A stretch of DNA of 64,000 bases from Cytidiella melzeri (GCA_022592445.1 JABYQR010000031.1:62001-126000), one strand, 5' to 3'. Counted from the stretch's first letter, positions 42,545 through 55,418 are shown. Program-made: numbers and translations. Notes: generated from the letters alone by a model not told the origin.

Positions 42545-44993
42545 ATGTCATTCTCAGAGGTAGATGAACACCACGAAACACGTAGGTCATATTCACTCGA
42601 ACGGCACAAACAACGCTGATGCGTTTCCAGGCCTTATGCAACAGACTGGCGCAGGGTTCACAAGGCCAACCCGTCGTACACCGATGGGTCCTCGTCCCAT
42701 GCTGAGAACCTCCTCGAGCGGCTCTTCTGGAATGCTTGCCATTGGTCTAGGACTCGGCCTTCCAGTGGGAAGTCACATCACGACTCTCGAAGAGAAGTTG
42801 GACAGTGCAATTGCGGCCCTTGATAGCCGCGCGAATAGAGAGCGTCGCAGAGGAATCGGATTCAACCCGCAACCTCAACAGAGTCCAGTGCATTCACACC
42901 AGGAGGATGACTTTGATGCCGACTACCACCATTGGCAACATAGCGCTGACCGAAGCGCTGAGACAATAGGAGATAATGAGTCTCCACCGTTCAGTGGGGT
43001 TCTCCGGGAAGATGAACATTCGGATTCCTTTTACGACGACGACGAGCACTCAAGCTCCGTTTCTGGTACGCAGGACGGTGAGGACGGCGATGATGATCAC
43101 GACGAATCAACACCGCCCACTTCCGCAGATGTATGCCCGGCTCCTCCTTATCCTGCTTCCCCGTCTCCCATCGACACGCATCTCTCACCCCTGCCTATAT
43201 TGTCTCTTCGTATTCCTGTGCGACATCCTGCCCACCCTGTTAGCCCCAAATCTCCAATTGCATTACCGACTCTTACTGTGCTGATACCGAACCGTGGACT
43301 ACCGTTGAACCCACTCCGGCCACTGGAAGCTGACCGTTCTATAGCAAATGACGAGTCGCTGTCTTTGGCAGAAGGTGGAGAGCGGTCTGCATTCGACTCT
43401 GACTCGGAAAGCGACAGCGAGGAGTGGACAGACGATAAACGCAAGGCTGGCCGCACATCATTTGTGAATGGCATCGGGAGAATAAGACGAGTCATCCGCT
43501 CAACTGTCTCTTTGGAGAGCGTCGCCAACCTCAAAGGGAGATTATCGCTCATCGGACCCAGCACATCGTTGACCTCTTCGCTAATCGAACCAGCGGTCAC
43601 GTCCTCTCCGGAGAGTGTGGCCTCTCTGCGTGCACGTCAGATCACTACATCCTCTAGCATTTTTGGTTCTGGATTATACCATCAGCGTCCGTCGAAAACA
43701 GGAGGAACGTCTCTGAGCCCAATCCCAGCCACACCTATGGATTTGCTACCTCCCCACACATTGGAAGACGATGAAGCGGCTCTCGCCTCTCCTTGCTCGT
43801 TGCCAACGCCTGTCACGCCAGCCGTGGAACGTACAAAGTCATTTATACAGCACATGACTTATACCCCGGTCTCAGTCGTGGATCCTCCTCCTGTGCCGAT
43901 GCTCCCGTCGTTCATGCTCCTCCAGCCGACGGTGAACGGCGTGACGCGGACTCTGCCTCCTAACCTACCTCTCCCTCCCACGCCCCTAGTCGAGATGGAG
44001 CTGTCGTTATCTGCGGTGCGGCGTCAGCCGAGACTGAGTTCCCTTGACATTGACGCGTGGAGAGCACAAGTGCAGACGGAGGAGGAGAATCACCGGCTGA
44101 CTGTCGTTGATCCGGACGAAAGCATGGCACTGCTCGAGAGAAGCATAGCTAAGCTGGAGGCGTACGCGCCCAGCTTTGGGTCCGCCGGGAGTGCTAGTCC
44201 GCCTCAGCTCATCCGGGACTCTGACTCGAGCTTGCACGGCGATGACGAGGAAGAGGATGAGGTGTTGATGCTTGATGGAACCCGTGGTCAAGCTGGAACC
44301 GGCAGGACACCGCCACTCAAGGCTGCAATCTCTATAGATTCTGCTGGCACAGGGGAGACCAACGCGATGCTACTACCTTGCGTTGATGAAGCTCAGGCGC
44401 CTCCTCCTCTTCCTACTACTACTACGAGCGAAGTCATGAAGTCCACCAGCCGGGCAGTGAAGCCCCCTGTTCCGCCAAAGGGTCCGGATGTAGTAGTCCG
44501 GCTGCTGAAGCCGCCGTCCAAGGAGGCATCAGCGCTTGCACTCCCGAAGTTTGACTTTGAATCGCCCGGCCACCGTGTCCTTGATCTTCGTGGGACTGCT
44601 CTGCGCTCAGAGTCTCGCCTTGAGTCCCGTCTCGATTTTTACCCAGAGGACGTTCTTGAAGACGCAGCTGCTGACCAGGACGATGCTTTGGAATGCACCG
44701 AGAGACGAGGTCGAGCGGGGATTTTGCAAGCCGGTGATGAGAACGCCGAGGCGTTGAAGCATCCAACATGTCTTCCTCCTCAGGTCATCACCTGTTCCGA
44801 CGAGTCTACGGTCTCTTTTGGCTCCGGCATGTCTTCCTTTGTGGACGTCTGCCCACAGAGTCAGAAGAAGAGGTCGCGGTCAAAGGTGCGCAAGCTTTTG
44901 GATCGGGTGAGAGACCGTACGGAGTCGATTCGGATCCCTGCGTTGCCTCCGTTCAATATCGCGCAGCACCTTACCACTAGGTCGGTCAACTAG
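42545..44993 (+). CDS. Unassigned large Ser/Pro-rich protein, ~800 residues
   Basis: I choose ATG 42545 with a 49-nt intron at 42582-42630 (GTAGGT..TTTCCAG, branch GCTGATG), because it joins in frame MSFSEVDEHHET to RLMQQTGAGFTRPTRR. The alternative is a single exon from ATG 42564. The body is disordered: acidic Ser stretches (SDSESDSEEWTDDKRKAG), Pro-rich stretches (PPNLPLPPTPLVEMELSLS), and a short conserved-looking part SLDIDAWRAQVQTEEENHR. It ends with a basic helix (KKRSRSKVRKLLDRVRDRTE) and LPPFNIAQHLTTRSVN. The layout resembles the gene at 33448. No domain recognised. A regulatory or scaffold protein is plausible but unproven. Confidence 0.75.
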
Positions 44994-46299
44994 TTTTTTT
45001 TTCCTGCGAGCACTCGTTGTTTTGTAATCATTATCGGTTTGTTCAGACCTGTTTGTTGCGAGGCTGTGTTGCTCGTTAGAAGCTCTGTTGTTCTTGTATT
45101 ACGACGATGTAAACTCCTGGGTGTGTCTTTTGGGTCCGCGGGACATTCATTGTGCTATTTGCTCACATCATGATACTATCTTTATTCGCAATCTCTGTTG
45201 TTTTGTTCCAAGGACCCTAAAATCACCGTATTTGTGTATTAATGTTGTAGGTAACACACGTTCGCACTTTGCATGATTGTATCACGAATGCATTGACACG
45301 GTACATGTATCAACAACTCTCTAGATCTTCTCGTGACTAGCCTTCGTTCAGGCTAAATCCTACTAGGATCCTTGGCTTCCTCGTAGGATTATAACCAGTG
45401 GCAACGGGCGATGGGCAGATGGACGACTGCCGTCGAAATTCAGATGGCAAACTGAGCTTGACAACCACTGGCATCTCCGGATTCGTTTGTTGCAGAGCTG
45501 GTGTTCGCATCTTGCCAGAACTTGGAGTAGCCCATAAAAATCATACAGCACTCACTGTAGGGAGAAACTCTGTGCCATACAGATTTCCACTGGCATCCCA
45601 TGAGACATCAGCTGCGCATCGAATCTTGATGATGTTTGAACACAGCCTGAGATTATAGGCATGTGCACGATACCGGCGGTGGCGCTACGGAACCATTCTC
45701 GCAGTGCAGACTATGGGAGTTGGCATCGACCAACTAGCGTCCGAGAGCCAAAATCATGGAATCAATCAGCGGTGACACGAGAATGCCGGCGGGGGCTTGA
45801 GATCTGTGGTCACCTCTGGAGTACGATGGCCTAAAGCAGGCCATGGGGGTGAATATGCATGAGAAGAGATGGCGTCACTCATACTAGGCAAATTGCTAAG
45901 TACCGTTTTGTGTAGTACAGTACATACTACCAAAGCCTGTAAACTGACTTTGTTTGATACTGATATTGGTACAGCGCCGGGCGTCGACTCGCTCCATCCG
46001 TGTATTCTGTTAGTGCGAATGTGGCATTTGAACGCGCTCGGAGTAGCTGGCGCTCCACGCTGTGCAGTGATAGACAGATCTTCTCAATGAATGAGGAAAG
46101 TGAAGGCGCATGTTTGCTGCACCGTATTGCACTGCATCTTTTGAAATTGGTGAACTCTGAGGCACAATGCATGTACGCGAAGTCAAATTATAACATTGTT
46201 GATACTACAGAGTAATCTAGGTCAACTTCATGTTCCCCTTGCACAACGGGGGTTCCTAGACGCACATATGTATCCTTGAGATCCATCGACCGAACATTG
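44994..46299. other. Intergenic region, no gene seen
   Basis: T-rich directly after the stop at 44993 (probable 3' UTR of the Ser-rich gene), then unremarkable sequence. Short frames in both strands show no known family. Confidence 0.55.
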
Positions 46300-47316
46300 T
46301 CATGCTGAAAGGCCGGCCGTAGTGTCATCAATGAGTGCGCCTGTAGTGTCAGAGTCATAGGTAAGGTAGAAGAAAGACGCCTTCATCCCCAAAGACTTCT
46401 CGCTATCTATCTCAGTTTGGTGCACGAGTTCAAATCCAATCGAGCGATAGAACTCTACCTAGAGACAGTGTCATGATGTCAAGTCATTTGAGATCTCGAC
46501 AAACTTACTGGACCTGCCATAACCGTGAGCCTACGTTCCCTGGGAACCTTCTGCTGCAATGCCTATGCATTGAAGTTCAGCAAGAAGGTCATTCGAATGC
46601 TTAGATGACATACTTTTGCCTTGACGACTTGAATCAACTCTGTGCCAATCCTGCGGCCTTTGTAGGCGTTGGCTACCCCGATCAGTTGGAGGTTCCACGA
46701 GTCCAGCTGCGCGGTAGCGTCGCCCAATGCTTCAGCGGCGAATTCGTCGAGGCGTGGCAAGAACTGCATGACAACAGTGGGACGCTCTTAGCGTTGTTCA
46801 CATCTCCAAGAAATATTCATACACAGCTGTTCCACCAATGGGGCAATTTTGGATATTTGGCCTTGACTACCGAGAGGAAACGATCGTAAAATGCCTGCTG
46901 CTTGTCGCGAGGATTGCTGCCAAAGCCGTCTTGAACTGAGACTCATAGGTATTTTGGAAATGTTTTTACGTACGACTTTAGCACTTCTTCTTCAGGACCA
47001 AACCATACTGCCGCTCCCACGATATCCTGAGACGCAGTCTCGGCAACGTACACCTTCCCGGCCGCCAACCCGCATCGAATTTGCCATCGACACAGGTCTG
47101 GAGAAAATGTGTTGTCCCCACTCAAGAAAGAAGGCGCTATGGAAATAGGCTATCAGCTGCACCTCTTTTTAGAACGCAGAAGAGCTCACTTTCAAGAGGA
47201 TCGTTGTTATAACCAAATGCATCAAGAATAGCTGCACATGCTCCCTCGATGTCCTTCTCTGTCGGCGGCGGCGCATTAGCAGTAATACCAACGGCAGAGC
47301 GAGTATGAGTAATCAT
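46300..47316 (-). CDS. GNAT-family N-acetyltransferase
   Basis: ATG 47316 gives MITHTRSAVGITANAPPPTE then EKDIEGACAAILDAFGYNND, the usual start of fungal GNAT proteins that take acetyl-CoA. Later exons include VYVAETASQDIVGAAVWFGP (beta strand 2-3 region), FLPRLDEFAAEA, and the acetyl-CoA loop LQLIGVANAYKGRRIGTELI, where the usual Q/R-x-x-G-x-G/A loop reads KGRRIG. The end is VEFYRSIGFELVHQTEI and a final strand FFYLTYDS, stop TGA at 46300-46302. An in-frame upstream start at 47391 exists but adds no recognisable sequence. The substrate cannot be told; such genes are often expanded in Agaricomycetes. Confidence 0.82.
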
Positions 47317-48269
47317 CGTTGACGCACTAGAACACTCTTGCTGTAAAGGCCGTATCCTGACAAGCAATAAATCGGCAGTGTCTTTTGCCATAGGGTCAGA
47401 GACGGGAGCACAAGTGAAATGTCACCTAATAATTCGATGTCGCGCTCATTGTTTCTTATACCTGAAAGAGCCCCCAGCGGTATTGATCTGAAATGAAACA
47501 TCAGAAGCTGACTAAAGTGGACACGCCATTATGACGGCGAGGCGCTTTGCGCTCAAGGGATGCCGTGAAGCAGCTCCTGGGGCGCCCGACTACTAGGACG
47601 ACCTTTTCTTTTTGATGCTCCCAATCTAGCTAATCTGGTTTGCCGTGGGGTGAACGATAAGTCTAACACACGATGAAATGGGTTCTGCCACTATACCTGA
47701 TCATGAGCAGCTGAGATGGTACAATTAGTGTGGGCAGTATTTGGTATGCACAACCGATAGCTCGAACTTGCGCTTAATTTGGTGAAGATGGCAGAATTCT
47801 TTCCAGAATCAAGACTGTTTAGACATTTCAAATGCACATCACCATTTACAATGGCTCGAGGCAGCTATACATCTGGGAGGGGTTTTTAGCGCCAGTCTAG
47901 TTGTGTCCAACTGAACCCATACCTGCTCGATTTACATCCTCTCCTCTTCAAGCCAAGAGGATTAAGGTACAATCCAAACGAATTGCATGACAAAGTTGCT
48001 TTCGTAGTGTCTCTGCACCGGAATTTACTTGCAGGCTTAGTAAGCATTCCAGCGCTACCGCCTTCCGAATGCGGTAGAGTTGTCCCTTGTGGCGCAGGTG
48101 ACCGTAGAATAAGTACCGCAAATAAACTGTGTCAAGGATGTTAATGAGCAGTCAAGATGATGATAGCTGACGTACCAGCAGCAAAAGCCACACCAGAGGC
48201 TTGCATTATTGCCATGGTCTTCAGACCATCTTCGACCTCCGCAGCCCAGCGATTCGGAACGCGTCGGTA
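47317..48269. other. Intergenic region, no gene seen
   Basis: No supported gene. The stretch just below 48,270 on the minus strand stays partly open and could hold an extra 3' exon of the neighbouring gene (a GTGATA donor overlaps its stop codon), but I prefer the stop at 48270. Confidence 0.5.
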
Positions 48270-51200
48270 TCACCAGGTCAAAACCCCTCGATTGCTTTCA
48301 TCGACCAGCAAAAGCCTTGCGCCACGCAACAGTCGAAGCCGCGCCACGTCTCCGCCCAATTGTGTCGGCAGCAAACACTCATAATGCCACGCATGCAAGA
48401 CGTCCCTCATACCAGGCGCATGTGGTGCATCTACATACACTTTGATGTAGTCCAACCCGCGCAATCCCTTCGCCGTCGAGCCACTTTTGCCGCCAGAGTC
48501 CATGTCTCGACCCTGACTCTGAGCAAAAACTTGCCCTAAAGATTGGTCGAGAGAAGCGCTGAAAAAGTTTGCACATTGGAAGGACAGCGCTACCGCCCCG
48601 ATGTGCCCTGCGTCTCGTACGGAACACAGAAATTTCCAGAGAGATCGTATGGCGTCAGCGGTCCACGTAATCGTACCCGGGGAATCCTGATGGACGACTT
48701 TCGACGTGGGCCCGCTAGGCAATAATACGTCATAGAGGTCGAGGGAGGATGGTTCAGAGTGCCTGGTATAGTCTAGAACTGAAGCTGGAGTGCAGCCAGG
48801 AAAGGGAGGTGCACCTCGGACGGGGATGATCCACGCACAGCGCGAGTACGGATCCTGAAAGTAAGTGGGGAGTGTCTCCACGGTATGTAAGGATGTTGGT
48901 AGGAGCTGTGGTGAGTTGACCGTGGTATATGCCTTTGAATTTGTTTGTTTTCGTGGGAGTAATGGTACTTGCGCCATTTCTGACAGAGGCGCCATTGGCA
49001 CGGTGTAAAGATGCGGCTATCCGAGCAACCAATCAGTAAACACAAGACGGACGCGACCATGTTGCGTACCTCAGGAATGAGGTCGTACAACGCTTGATAA
49101 TCAAGTCGACGCCTTTTGCGAGGCGGGCTTGCAGCGCGCTCTTCCACTACGCCTTGACTCGCTTGATGCGCCGTTACAGGCGAACGAGAGTGTTTGGCTA
49201 ATCCAGGGATAGACCAATTTCTAGATTCTCCATACGGCGAGACGTCCAGCCTATCATCCTTCTCAATCTTATGTGGCTCTTCTTGCTGAAGAGGGGTTGT
49301 CGGTGGGAAATTTAACGTGCTATATGGCATACTCTTGCCTGCGGTACCGTACAACTCCTCGTCTGTCGTTGTTCTCGTGATCTGGCGCTGTTGGCCGACG
49401 ACGATAGAAGATTCTAACTCCTCGGTTATCGCAGGTGCACCCATGTCGTCGTCGTCCTGCTCTCCATACAACCGGGCAGTCTCGTCCCATTCCTCTTCTT
49501 CAGGCCCCAAAGCTACATTTTCCCTTTGGTCACGACTGTCCGCGTAGTCAACGGGAGTCAAAATTCGATCCACCGATCGTTCTTCCTCTTCTTCCTCTGG
49601 ATTCAAGTTCAAGTGATGATTTGTATCCCGCCGCAAATTTGCTCCTGGAGCATCAATACTAAGCCGTAGTTCATGTGGACTATCTTCGTCTACTACCAAG
49701 CTGGTAAAGTCTTGTATTGGCGACGACGGCGCCGCATCCTTCATATGTTTGTCCTGACCTAAACCGATAAACTTCCAGCGAGGCCCAACCACGGCAGTCT
49801 TACGCCAACGATTGTCATTTGGGGTACGCGGTAAGCTTGTCATTGCGTGGATGCTCATGGCGCTGGTGACATCCTGGATAGGAGAAGAAGTTGGGATGGA
49901 GGGTATCGGCACGTCAAGAGTAACTCGAGGAGCAACGGGTTCATGCTGCACAGGAGGAGAAGAAAAGGGAGGTAGAGCATCGAGTCCAGGTATCACAAGA
50001 GATGCGGTGGCATCATGTTCCTGGTGAGTAACGTGGGGGAATAAGGGTTTCTCGACAATCGGTTCCATAGGTTCCAGCGAGGGAGACGGCCGAGGTCGAA
50101 CTGATCGGGGAGATTTTGTAATGAGGCTTGGGGGAAGGATTCGTGCCATTGAGTCTGCAGGCGGGGATGCAGCCCGATACGCAGAAGGCTGCGAAGGGAG
50201 ACTTTTATCCGGGGTAGCAGACGGGTAAGGGAAGAATATCCCATTCTGTTGTTGCTGATACGCGGACGGCTGGTGATCGCTATATGCAACAGACGGCGAA
50301 CGCGAACGAGTAAAATCGAAAACGCTCTCCTGGTAGGAAGCCATCGATTCAGCTTCTCTTCCTGGCTCGGGGTACTCGCGCACTGGAGACTCAAACGATT
50401 CAAAGATCTTAGGACTCCCTGACGACCGCGGCTGCGCTTCAGGAACGACATGTGAGAATAGCGGGTTCTGAGTATAGAGGGATGTCATGTAATCTTGTAC
50501 GTGCCAAGAAGGCGTATGTCTAATCGCACTCGGCTCCTGAGATTCTGTCCTAGGGTCCGAGACGTCTCGAGGTGGTTGAGCTGGAGGAGGTGAAGGTAAA
50601 GACACAGCACTAGCAAGCCTGGGGATGCTCTCCAAGCCCCGAGAGGGACGATCCGCGGCAGTAAATGGCCCATTGGACTGACGTGCTTCAATCCGAGCTA
50701 GCGATGTCTCTGAAGCTTTCTGGGATGTAGAGGAAAACGTGTTTGCGGACTTGCAAGCCAATCGATGTGATGATGGCTCTTCAGCTGACCACTCACTCGG
50801 TGGGTTGAATGCGGAGTGGTTTTTCGCTACAGATTCCTCAGGTTCGCTGTATGCGTCGAGATTCGAGAAGGAAGCATGTTCGACCAGAGCGCCTTCTGAG
50901 ACTCGAAGCGCATTCGATACAGAAGACTCCACAAACGGCAGCGAGACCAGATTCGGCGGGACTTGCAAGTCGATAGAAGGAGGTGGGCTTTCTGCGGGCG
51001 CAGGAAAGAACGGCGTTGACTGAGCATCTGGTTGGTGCTGTCGTAGGAACGAAGAAAAGTCCTGAGTAGAGAAGCGTAAGAGAGAGTTCTTGTCTTTTGG
51101 GTCAATACCATGAACGGGTTCCTTGATGACTACGCCGTGCTGAAATTCCTCTAAGTCCTCTACATGGAAGATCTCTTCATCGACAGTCTTGGACGCGTCA

Positions 51201-51488
51201 AACTCAAGAATGTCTTGGTCAGGCGATGTGGTCTCGATGCGCGGTGCCTTGTGCGCATATTCGTATGCTATGCCTTTCGCTTCTACAACAAAGCGTCAGT
51301 CCGCATGGCTCTGGGAATACGGCAGACGACGTACGGAAGCAGACAAGGTCACTGTGAGAAGGCGGGTACACGTCGAGCCATCCATCTTCTACGCGCGCAA
51401 GTCTGAGTACGTCCCTTCCATGTCGGATGACCCTCTCTGTTTCGTCGTTGTGTTGGTCGCTGGTGAAGTAGTTGACGATGAGGGACAT
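48270..51488 (-). CDS. Unassigned protein, ~1,040 residues, disordered middle and structured ends
   Basis: ATG 51488 begins MSLIVNYFTSDQHNDETERV. Intron 1 (51283-51334, 52 nt) joins SHSDLVCF to QAKGIAYEYAHKAPRIETTS in frame; intron 2 (49017-49069, 53 nt) joins YQALYDLIPE to PHLYTVPMAPLSEMAQVPLL. Both have CTGAC/CTGAT-type branch sites. The long middle is Ser/Pro/Glu-rich with a possible nuclear signal (PPRKRRRLDY). The last ~240 residues look folded: ITWTADAIRSLWKFLCSVRD, HIGAVALSFQCANFFSASLD, RGLDYIKVYVDAPHAPGMRD, LHAWHYECLLPTQLGGD, ending ARLLLVDESNRGVLTW. I do not recognise the family. The basic cluster suggests the nucleus. It is divergent from the bleomycin hydrolase gene. Confidence 0.78.
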
Positions 51489-51902
51489 GTGCACCTCCGA
51501 GACACAGGCGGATGCGATGATGCTTGTTGCTCCGGCTCACTGAATCCGGCGGGCCGCAATCGTTCAAGCCTAAACCTGATTTCTTTTCACTAAAAAGGTG
51601 GCACCTCACGTTTTCTACTTCAAGTTGTTCACATAAAGGACTGTGTAGCACTTGTTCACGGCACTATTGTCTACTTATGTACCTTCTTGCGATGAAGCTG
51701 GTTGCACTGATCAAGCTGAGAGGGTTCGGGTGCAGTACCACCAGCGAAGAGCCTTTATCTAGGCGGATGCCGCGTGGCTCCTCATGGTTATCACAGCCAG
51801 TGAGCACGCGCGAGAGCACCTTACGCGATTAAGCATGCCAGCATATATACAGCCCAGCCTGCGCAGTCATCCACAACTCTCACCACCACCACCGCCACCA
51901 CC
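51489..51902. promoter_or_regulatory. Divergent promoter with TATA box before the bleomycin hydrolase gene
   Basis: 414 bp lie between two divergent start codons. On the plus strand CATATATAC at 51842-51850 is a TATA-like site about 53-60 bp upstream of ATG 51903. A CACCACCACC run directly precedes that ATG (context CACCATGGGA, a strong start). No TATA is evident for the minus gene. Confidence 0.55.
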
Positions 51903-53830
51903 ATGGGAGCCACGCATTCCAAGTCTCAGCCGGCCATCGTCCCCAGCGAGCTCGACGAGAAGCATATCAACGCGATGAGCGCAGACCTCACTCACCTCCG
52001 CATCTCGTCGTCGACACCTGCCTCGAATGACGGCTCAGTCACGGCGAGCAACTTCTCTTCGTGGGAGGAGGAGATCTCTGCCAAGCCCCATGTCGAATTT
52101 GCCCGGTCGATTCTGAACCACACTGACCTCCGTTCGACCCTCAAGTCGCGCAAGGCTGTCATTAGTGACACGCACGTCTTCAACAACGAGCTCAAGTTCA
52201 AGACAGGGCCTATCACCAACCAGAAGAGCAGTGGACGATGCTGGCTGTTTGCCACTACCAACGTTCTCCGGTACAACATCATGAAAAGGTTCAACCTCGA
52301 TGACTTCCAGCTGTCTCAGGTACGTGGGGATTCACGGACGGAGCGGCTACTCTCATCAGACGTTCAACCGCTGTTATCTCTCTGCAGGCGTACCTGTTCT
52401 TCTTTGACAAGCTGAACAAGTCCAACTACTATCTTGAACTCTCCATTGAACACTCCGACCTCCCCATCGACGACCGCCTCGTCGCTCACCTTGCCGGTGA
52501 CCTCATTAGCGATGGCGGCCAGTGGGACATGGTTGTCAACCTCCTCGAGGTGTGTACGCTCTCAGTGCGTTTGCCCAGGATTCCACTAATCGCTGCTAGA
52601 CCTACGGTGTCGTACCGCAAGCAATATACCCCGAATCTTTCCACTCTTCGGCGTCGAGCCCACTGAACTCCCTGCTAAAGACGAAGCTGCGCGAGCACGC
52701 CCTCGTCCTACGCTCCCTCGCCTCCTCCTTCCGTGCCTCTACGGGCAGCTCGGAGCTCACCTCGTCCCACCTCGCCGCTCTCCGCGCCAAGAAGGAGGAA
52801 CTCATGAAGGAAGTGTATACGGTCATGAGCGCGATACTCGGTGTCCCTCCTCTGCCCGAGAACGGAGGAAAGGCGCCAAAGTTTGTATGGGAGTTCTATG
52901 ACAAGGACGGTAAACCGGGCAGCTGGGAGGGTACACCGAAGGAATTCTACGAGATCGCCAAGGGCGACTACTCGGTAAGCGGGCTGCGCGTCCATACCGC
53001 ATTAATCAATTACCTTTGTTCTGACATTGCAATAGCCTGCGGACTCGTTCTCGTTGATCCACGACCCGCGTAACGACTACGGCAAGCTCTACACTGTCGA
53101 TAAACTCGGTAATTTGTGGGGCGGGCGACCTGTGCTTTGTAAGTTCATCCACCTCAACGAGTATAGCATCACGGCTAATTGCATTCAAATTGTTGTCAGA
53201 CGTGAACACCGAGATCGACAACCTCAAGAACGCTGTGGTGAAGCTGATTAAAGCTGGTCAGCCCGTCTTCTTCGGATGTGACGTCGGTCAGTTCTCGGAT
53301 CGCGACGAGGGTATCATGGACACAGCCCTCTACGATTACGAGGTATGTGTCAACTCACTCCTACTCCTGTACGCCTAAACTCACGGTTATGCAACGAATA
53401 GACCGCATTCGATATAACTCTCGGTCTTTCCAAAGCCGACCGCCTCCGCGTAGGTGAATCTTCCATGACACACGCCATGGTCATCTCTGGCGTCCACCTC
53501 GACTCAAACGGGAAACCTGTCCGGTACAAGGTCGAGAACTCGTGGGGGGAGGCCCCGGGCAACAAGGGGTATTTTGTTATGACGGATGCTTGGTTCGAAC
53601 AGTGAGTTTCTATTTTCGGATTTGAAAGTGAGGATGTGCTGAACATCTGGGTTGTATAGGTTCGTGTACCAGGTAGTTGTACCCAAGGCTCTGGCACCAA
53701 AGGAGCTCGTCAAGGTGTACGAGGGGGATGAGAAGACCGTTCTGCCACCTTGGGACCCCATGGTAAGCTTTGCCGCTTTCGCTTGCGTGTCTGAAGTTGC
53801 TGAACTTGGATACAGGGCTCTTTGGCGTGA
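51903..53830 (+). CDS. LAP3: Bleomycin hydrolase-type cysteine aminopeptidase (peptidase C1B)
   Basis: This is a cytosolic papain-fold aminopeptidase that forms hexamers in the family. Exon 1 starts MGATHSKSQP, a good N-myristoylation signal (Gly2, Ser6). The catalytic triad is present: Cys113 in NQKSSGRCWLFATTNVLR, His in SSMTHAMVISGVHLD, and Asn in VENSWGEAPGNKGYFVMT. Other family blocks are YLELSIEHSDLPIDDRL, ISDGGQWDMVVNLLETYG, YTVDKLGNLWGG and GQPVFFGCDVGQFSDRDEG. There are about seven short introns. The last joins WDPM to GSLA-stop (TGA 53828-53830), so the chain ends exactly at the residue that becomes the C-terminus in self-processed yeast Gal6. The gene is also called BLH1/GAL6/YCP1. 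Confidence 0.95.
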
Positions 53831-55418
53831 ACTCGGGCGTGATTGGGACAGGTGGAGTGTTTAGCAGTAGGTCCATGTGTCTGTTTTGTACCTGTATATC
53901 TGTTGCGGCTAGGCTTACTCGCAAACCCAATCTGTACTCGGCGTTCGTGAATTGCTTTTTGCGAAGTTTGGAAGGGTTCAAAGTTATCCGCACAGGCTTG
54001 CTACCTGCTCAACAACTACTCATGTCAAGCAGTGGAGGCAAAGTTCGGTGGTCACAGTATGTAGGGGGGCACGGCCAGTAGGCGGAGTCTTGCATGACTG
54101 AGTGACTTCGTCTGCAGTGCCGCCGGTTTACAGCTGTCTTGTTTATCAGCTGTCCGCGTTTGAAAGTTTATCAACGTTCCCGGATGTCTCATGTTCCACC
54201 ACATAGATACCGCTGTCGGCGCACTCCTGTCCCTCAGGTCTGGGAGTTCCATTCGCTCCTCTGGGTATTCAACAAGAAATGTGAGCAGTCTTCCGCTTGT
54301 TACAAGGAAACTGCCAGCACTGACAAAACGGATGACAGCAATTCCTATGGGAGGGTGCTCTTCAGGCCAACGGCAGCGTTGGTCGCTGGAATAAACGGAT
54401 ATGTGTGGGAGCCTTGAGTCAATCTGAATTGATGTCGAAAGTTGTTTTCCTCTGCAGCTACACTCAGAACCTGACAAGTCGTCACGATGAGCGTACCGAG
54501 GGCTTTGCCACCTTTATCTATGCATGGTCCTCGTTGTTAGTAGTCTACCGCCTATTGCAGCTGTGCAGCACTGACATGGCGGATGACAGGCAGGACTCCC
54601 AGCTACCCAGATATAGCGATTCTGATCGTGAGGCTAGTAGTTTCTACGACGATAGAGGGTTTGTTCGCCAGTCTGCCGAGGCAGCAGCAATCGCCAAGAC
54701 AGCAAGTGCTGAGGAGCAAGCGGCAAAGCAGTGAGTGACAAGTCAGAGAGGCACTACGTGAAAAAACTTTGCCCTTACGATGCTTGGGGAATTTGACTCC
54801 TACTGGGGCTATTTTGAAGGCGGTGACCGAGTTACTACGGGGGTTAGCTCTTGAAGGTTCGAAAGGTGCGCCCACATCAAGTAGTAGAGATTTACTTATA
54901 CTATGCCCTAGGTGTTCCGCTTGCTTTCAGAAGCTCGACGCTGTCCGGTAGCTCCACGTACTGGACACCCCGTAAGAAGCCTATTTTAACCCGCCGTTGC
55001 ACAGAAGTACTGGGAAATGTTATTCAAGTTTGCACTTTGCGCATGTTGCTTCCCACCACCAACCCAGACGCTAACAACCTGCATATCATAGTAGACTCCC
55101 CAGCTCAATGCGTCTGGACGGATGCAAACAGACTCACGCGCCAACGACTCGGAAACAAGAGGCGCAGGTCAACTTTGTGGCGCAGGCGTCTACAGCTGGA
55201 ATGACCTTCAAGTTAAAGCGCAGTAATTTACGAGCAACGACTCAGCCACACTACACTGTTGGCGGCTTTGAACTCACACGACCAGGTGCTGCCAAGCGAA
55301 TCTCATACGGACGGAGTCCGCCTGGTACGCCGTGTCGAGCGCGGACCCGCCGACTAAGAGACTGCTTGCAGTGAGTCATGCTATCTGTAACGTTTGTGGT
55401 GGCTACGACTCCTCCAGC
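53831..55418. other. Region with unplaced short frames
   Basis: No convincing full gene. A 53-codon frame from ATG 54575 (MADDRQDSQLPRYSDSDREA) ends in a GTGAGTG-like site near 54,732 and could be a first exon of the gene ending at 55777. A 23-bp phrase (AGCACTGACA..CGGATGACAG) occurs near 54,317 and again near 54,567. The 55,100-55,400 part is open in more than one frame. I could not connect these with confidence. Confidence 0.35.

Noticed and set aside
54139..54417. Plus-strand frames after the bleomycin hydrolase gene
   Set aside because: Two overlapping frames of similar length with no splice logic or similarity; treated as 3' flanking sequence.
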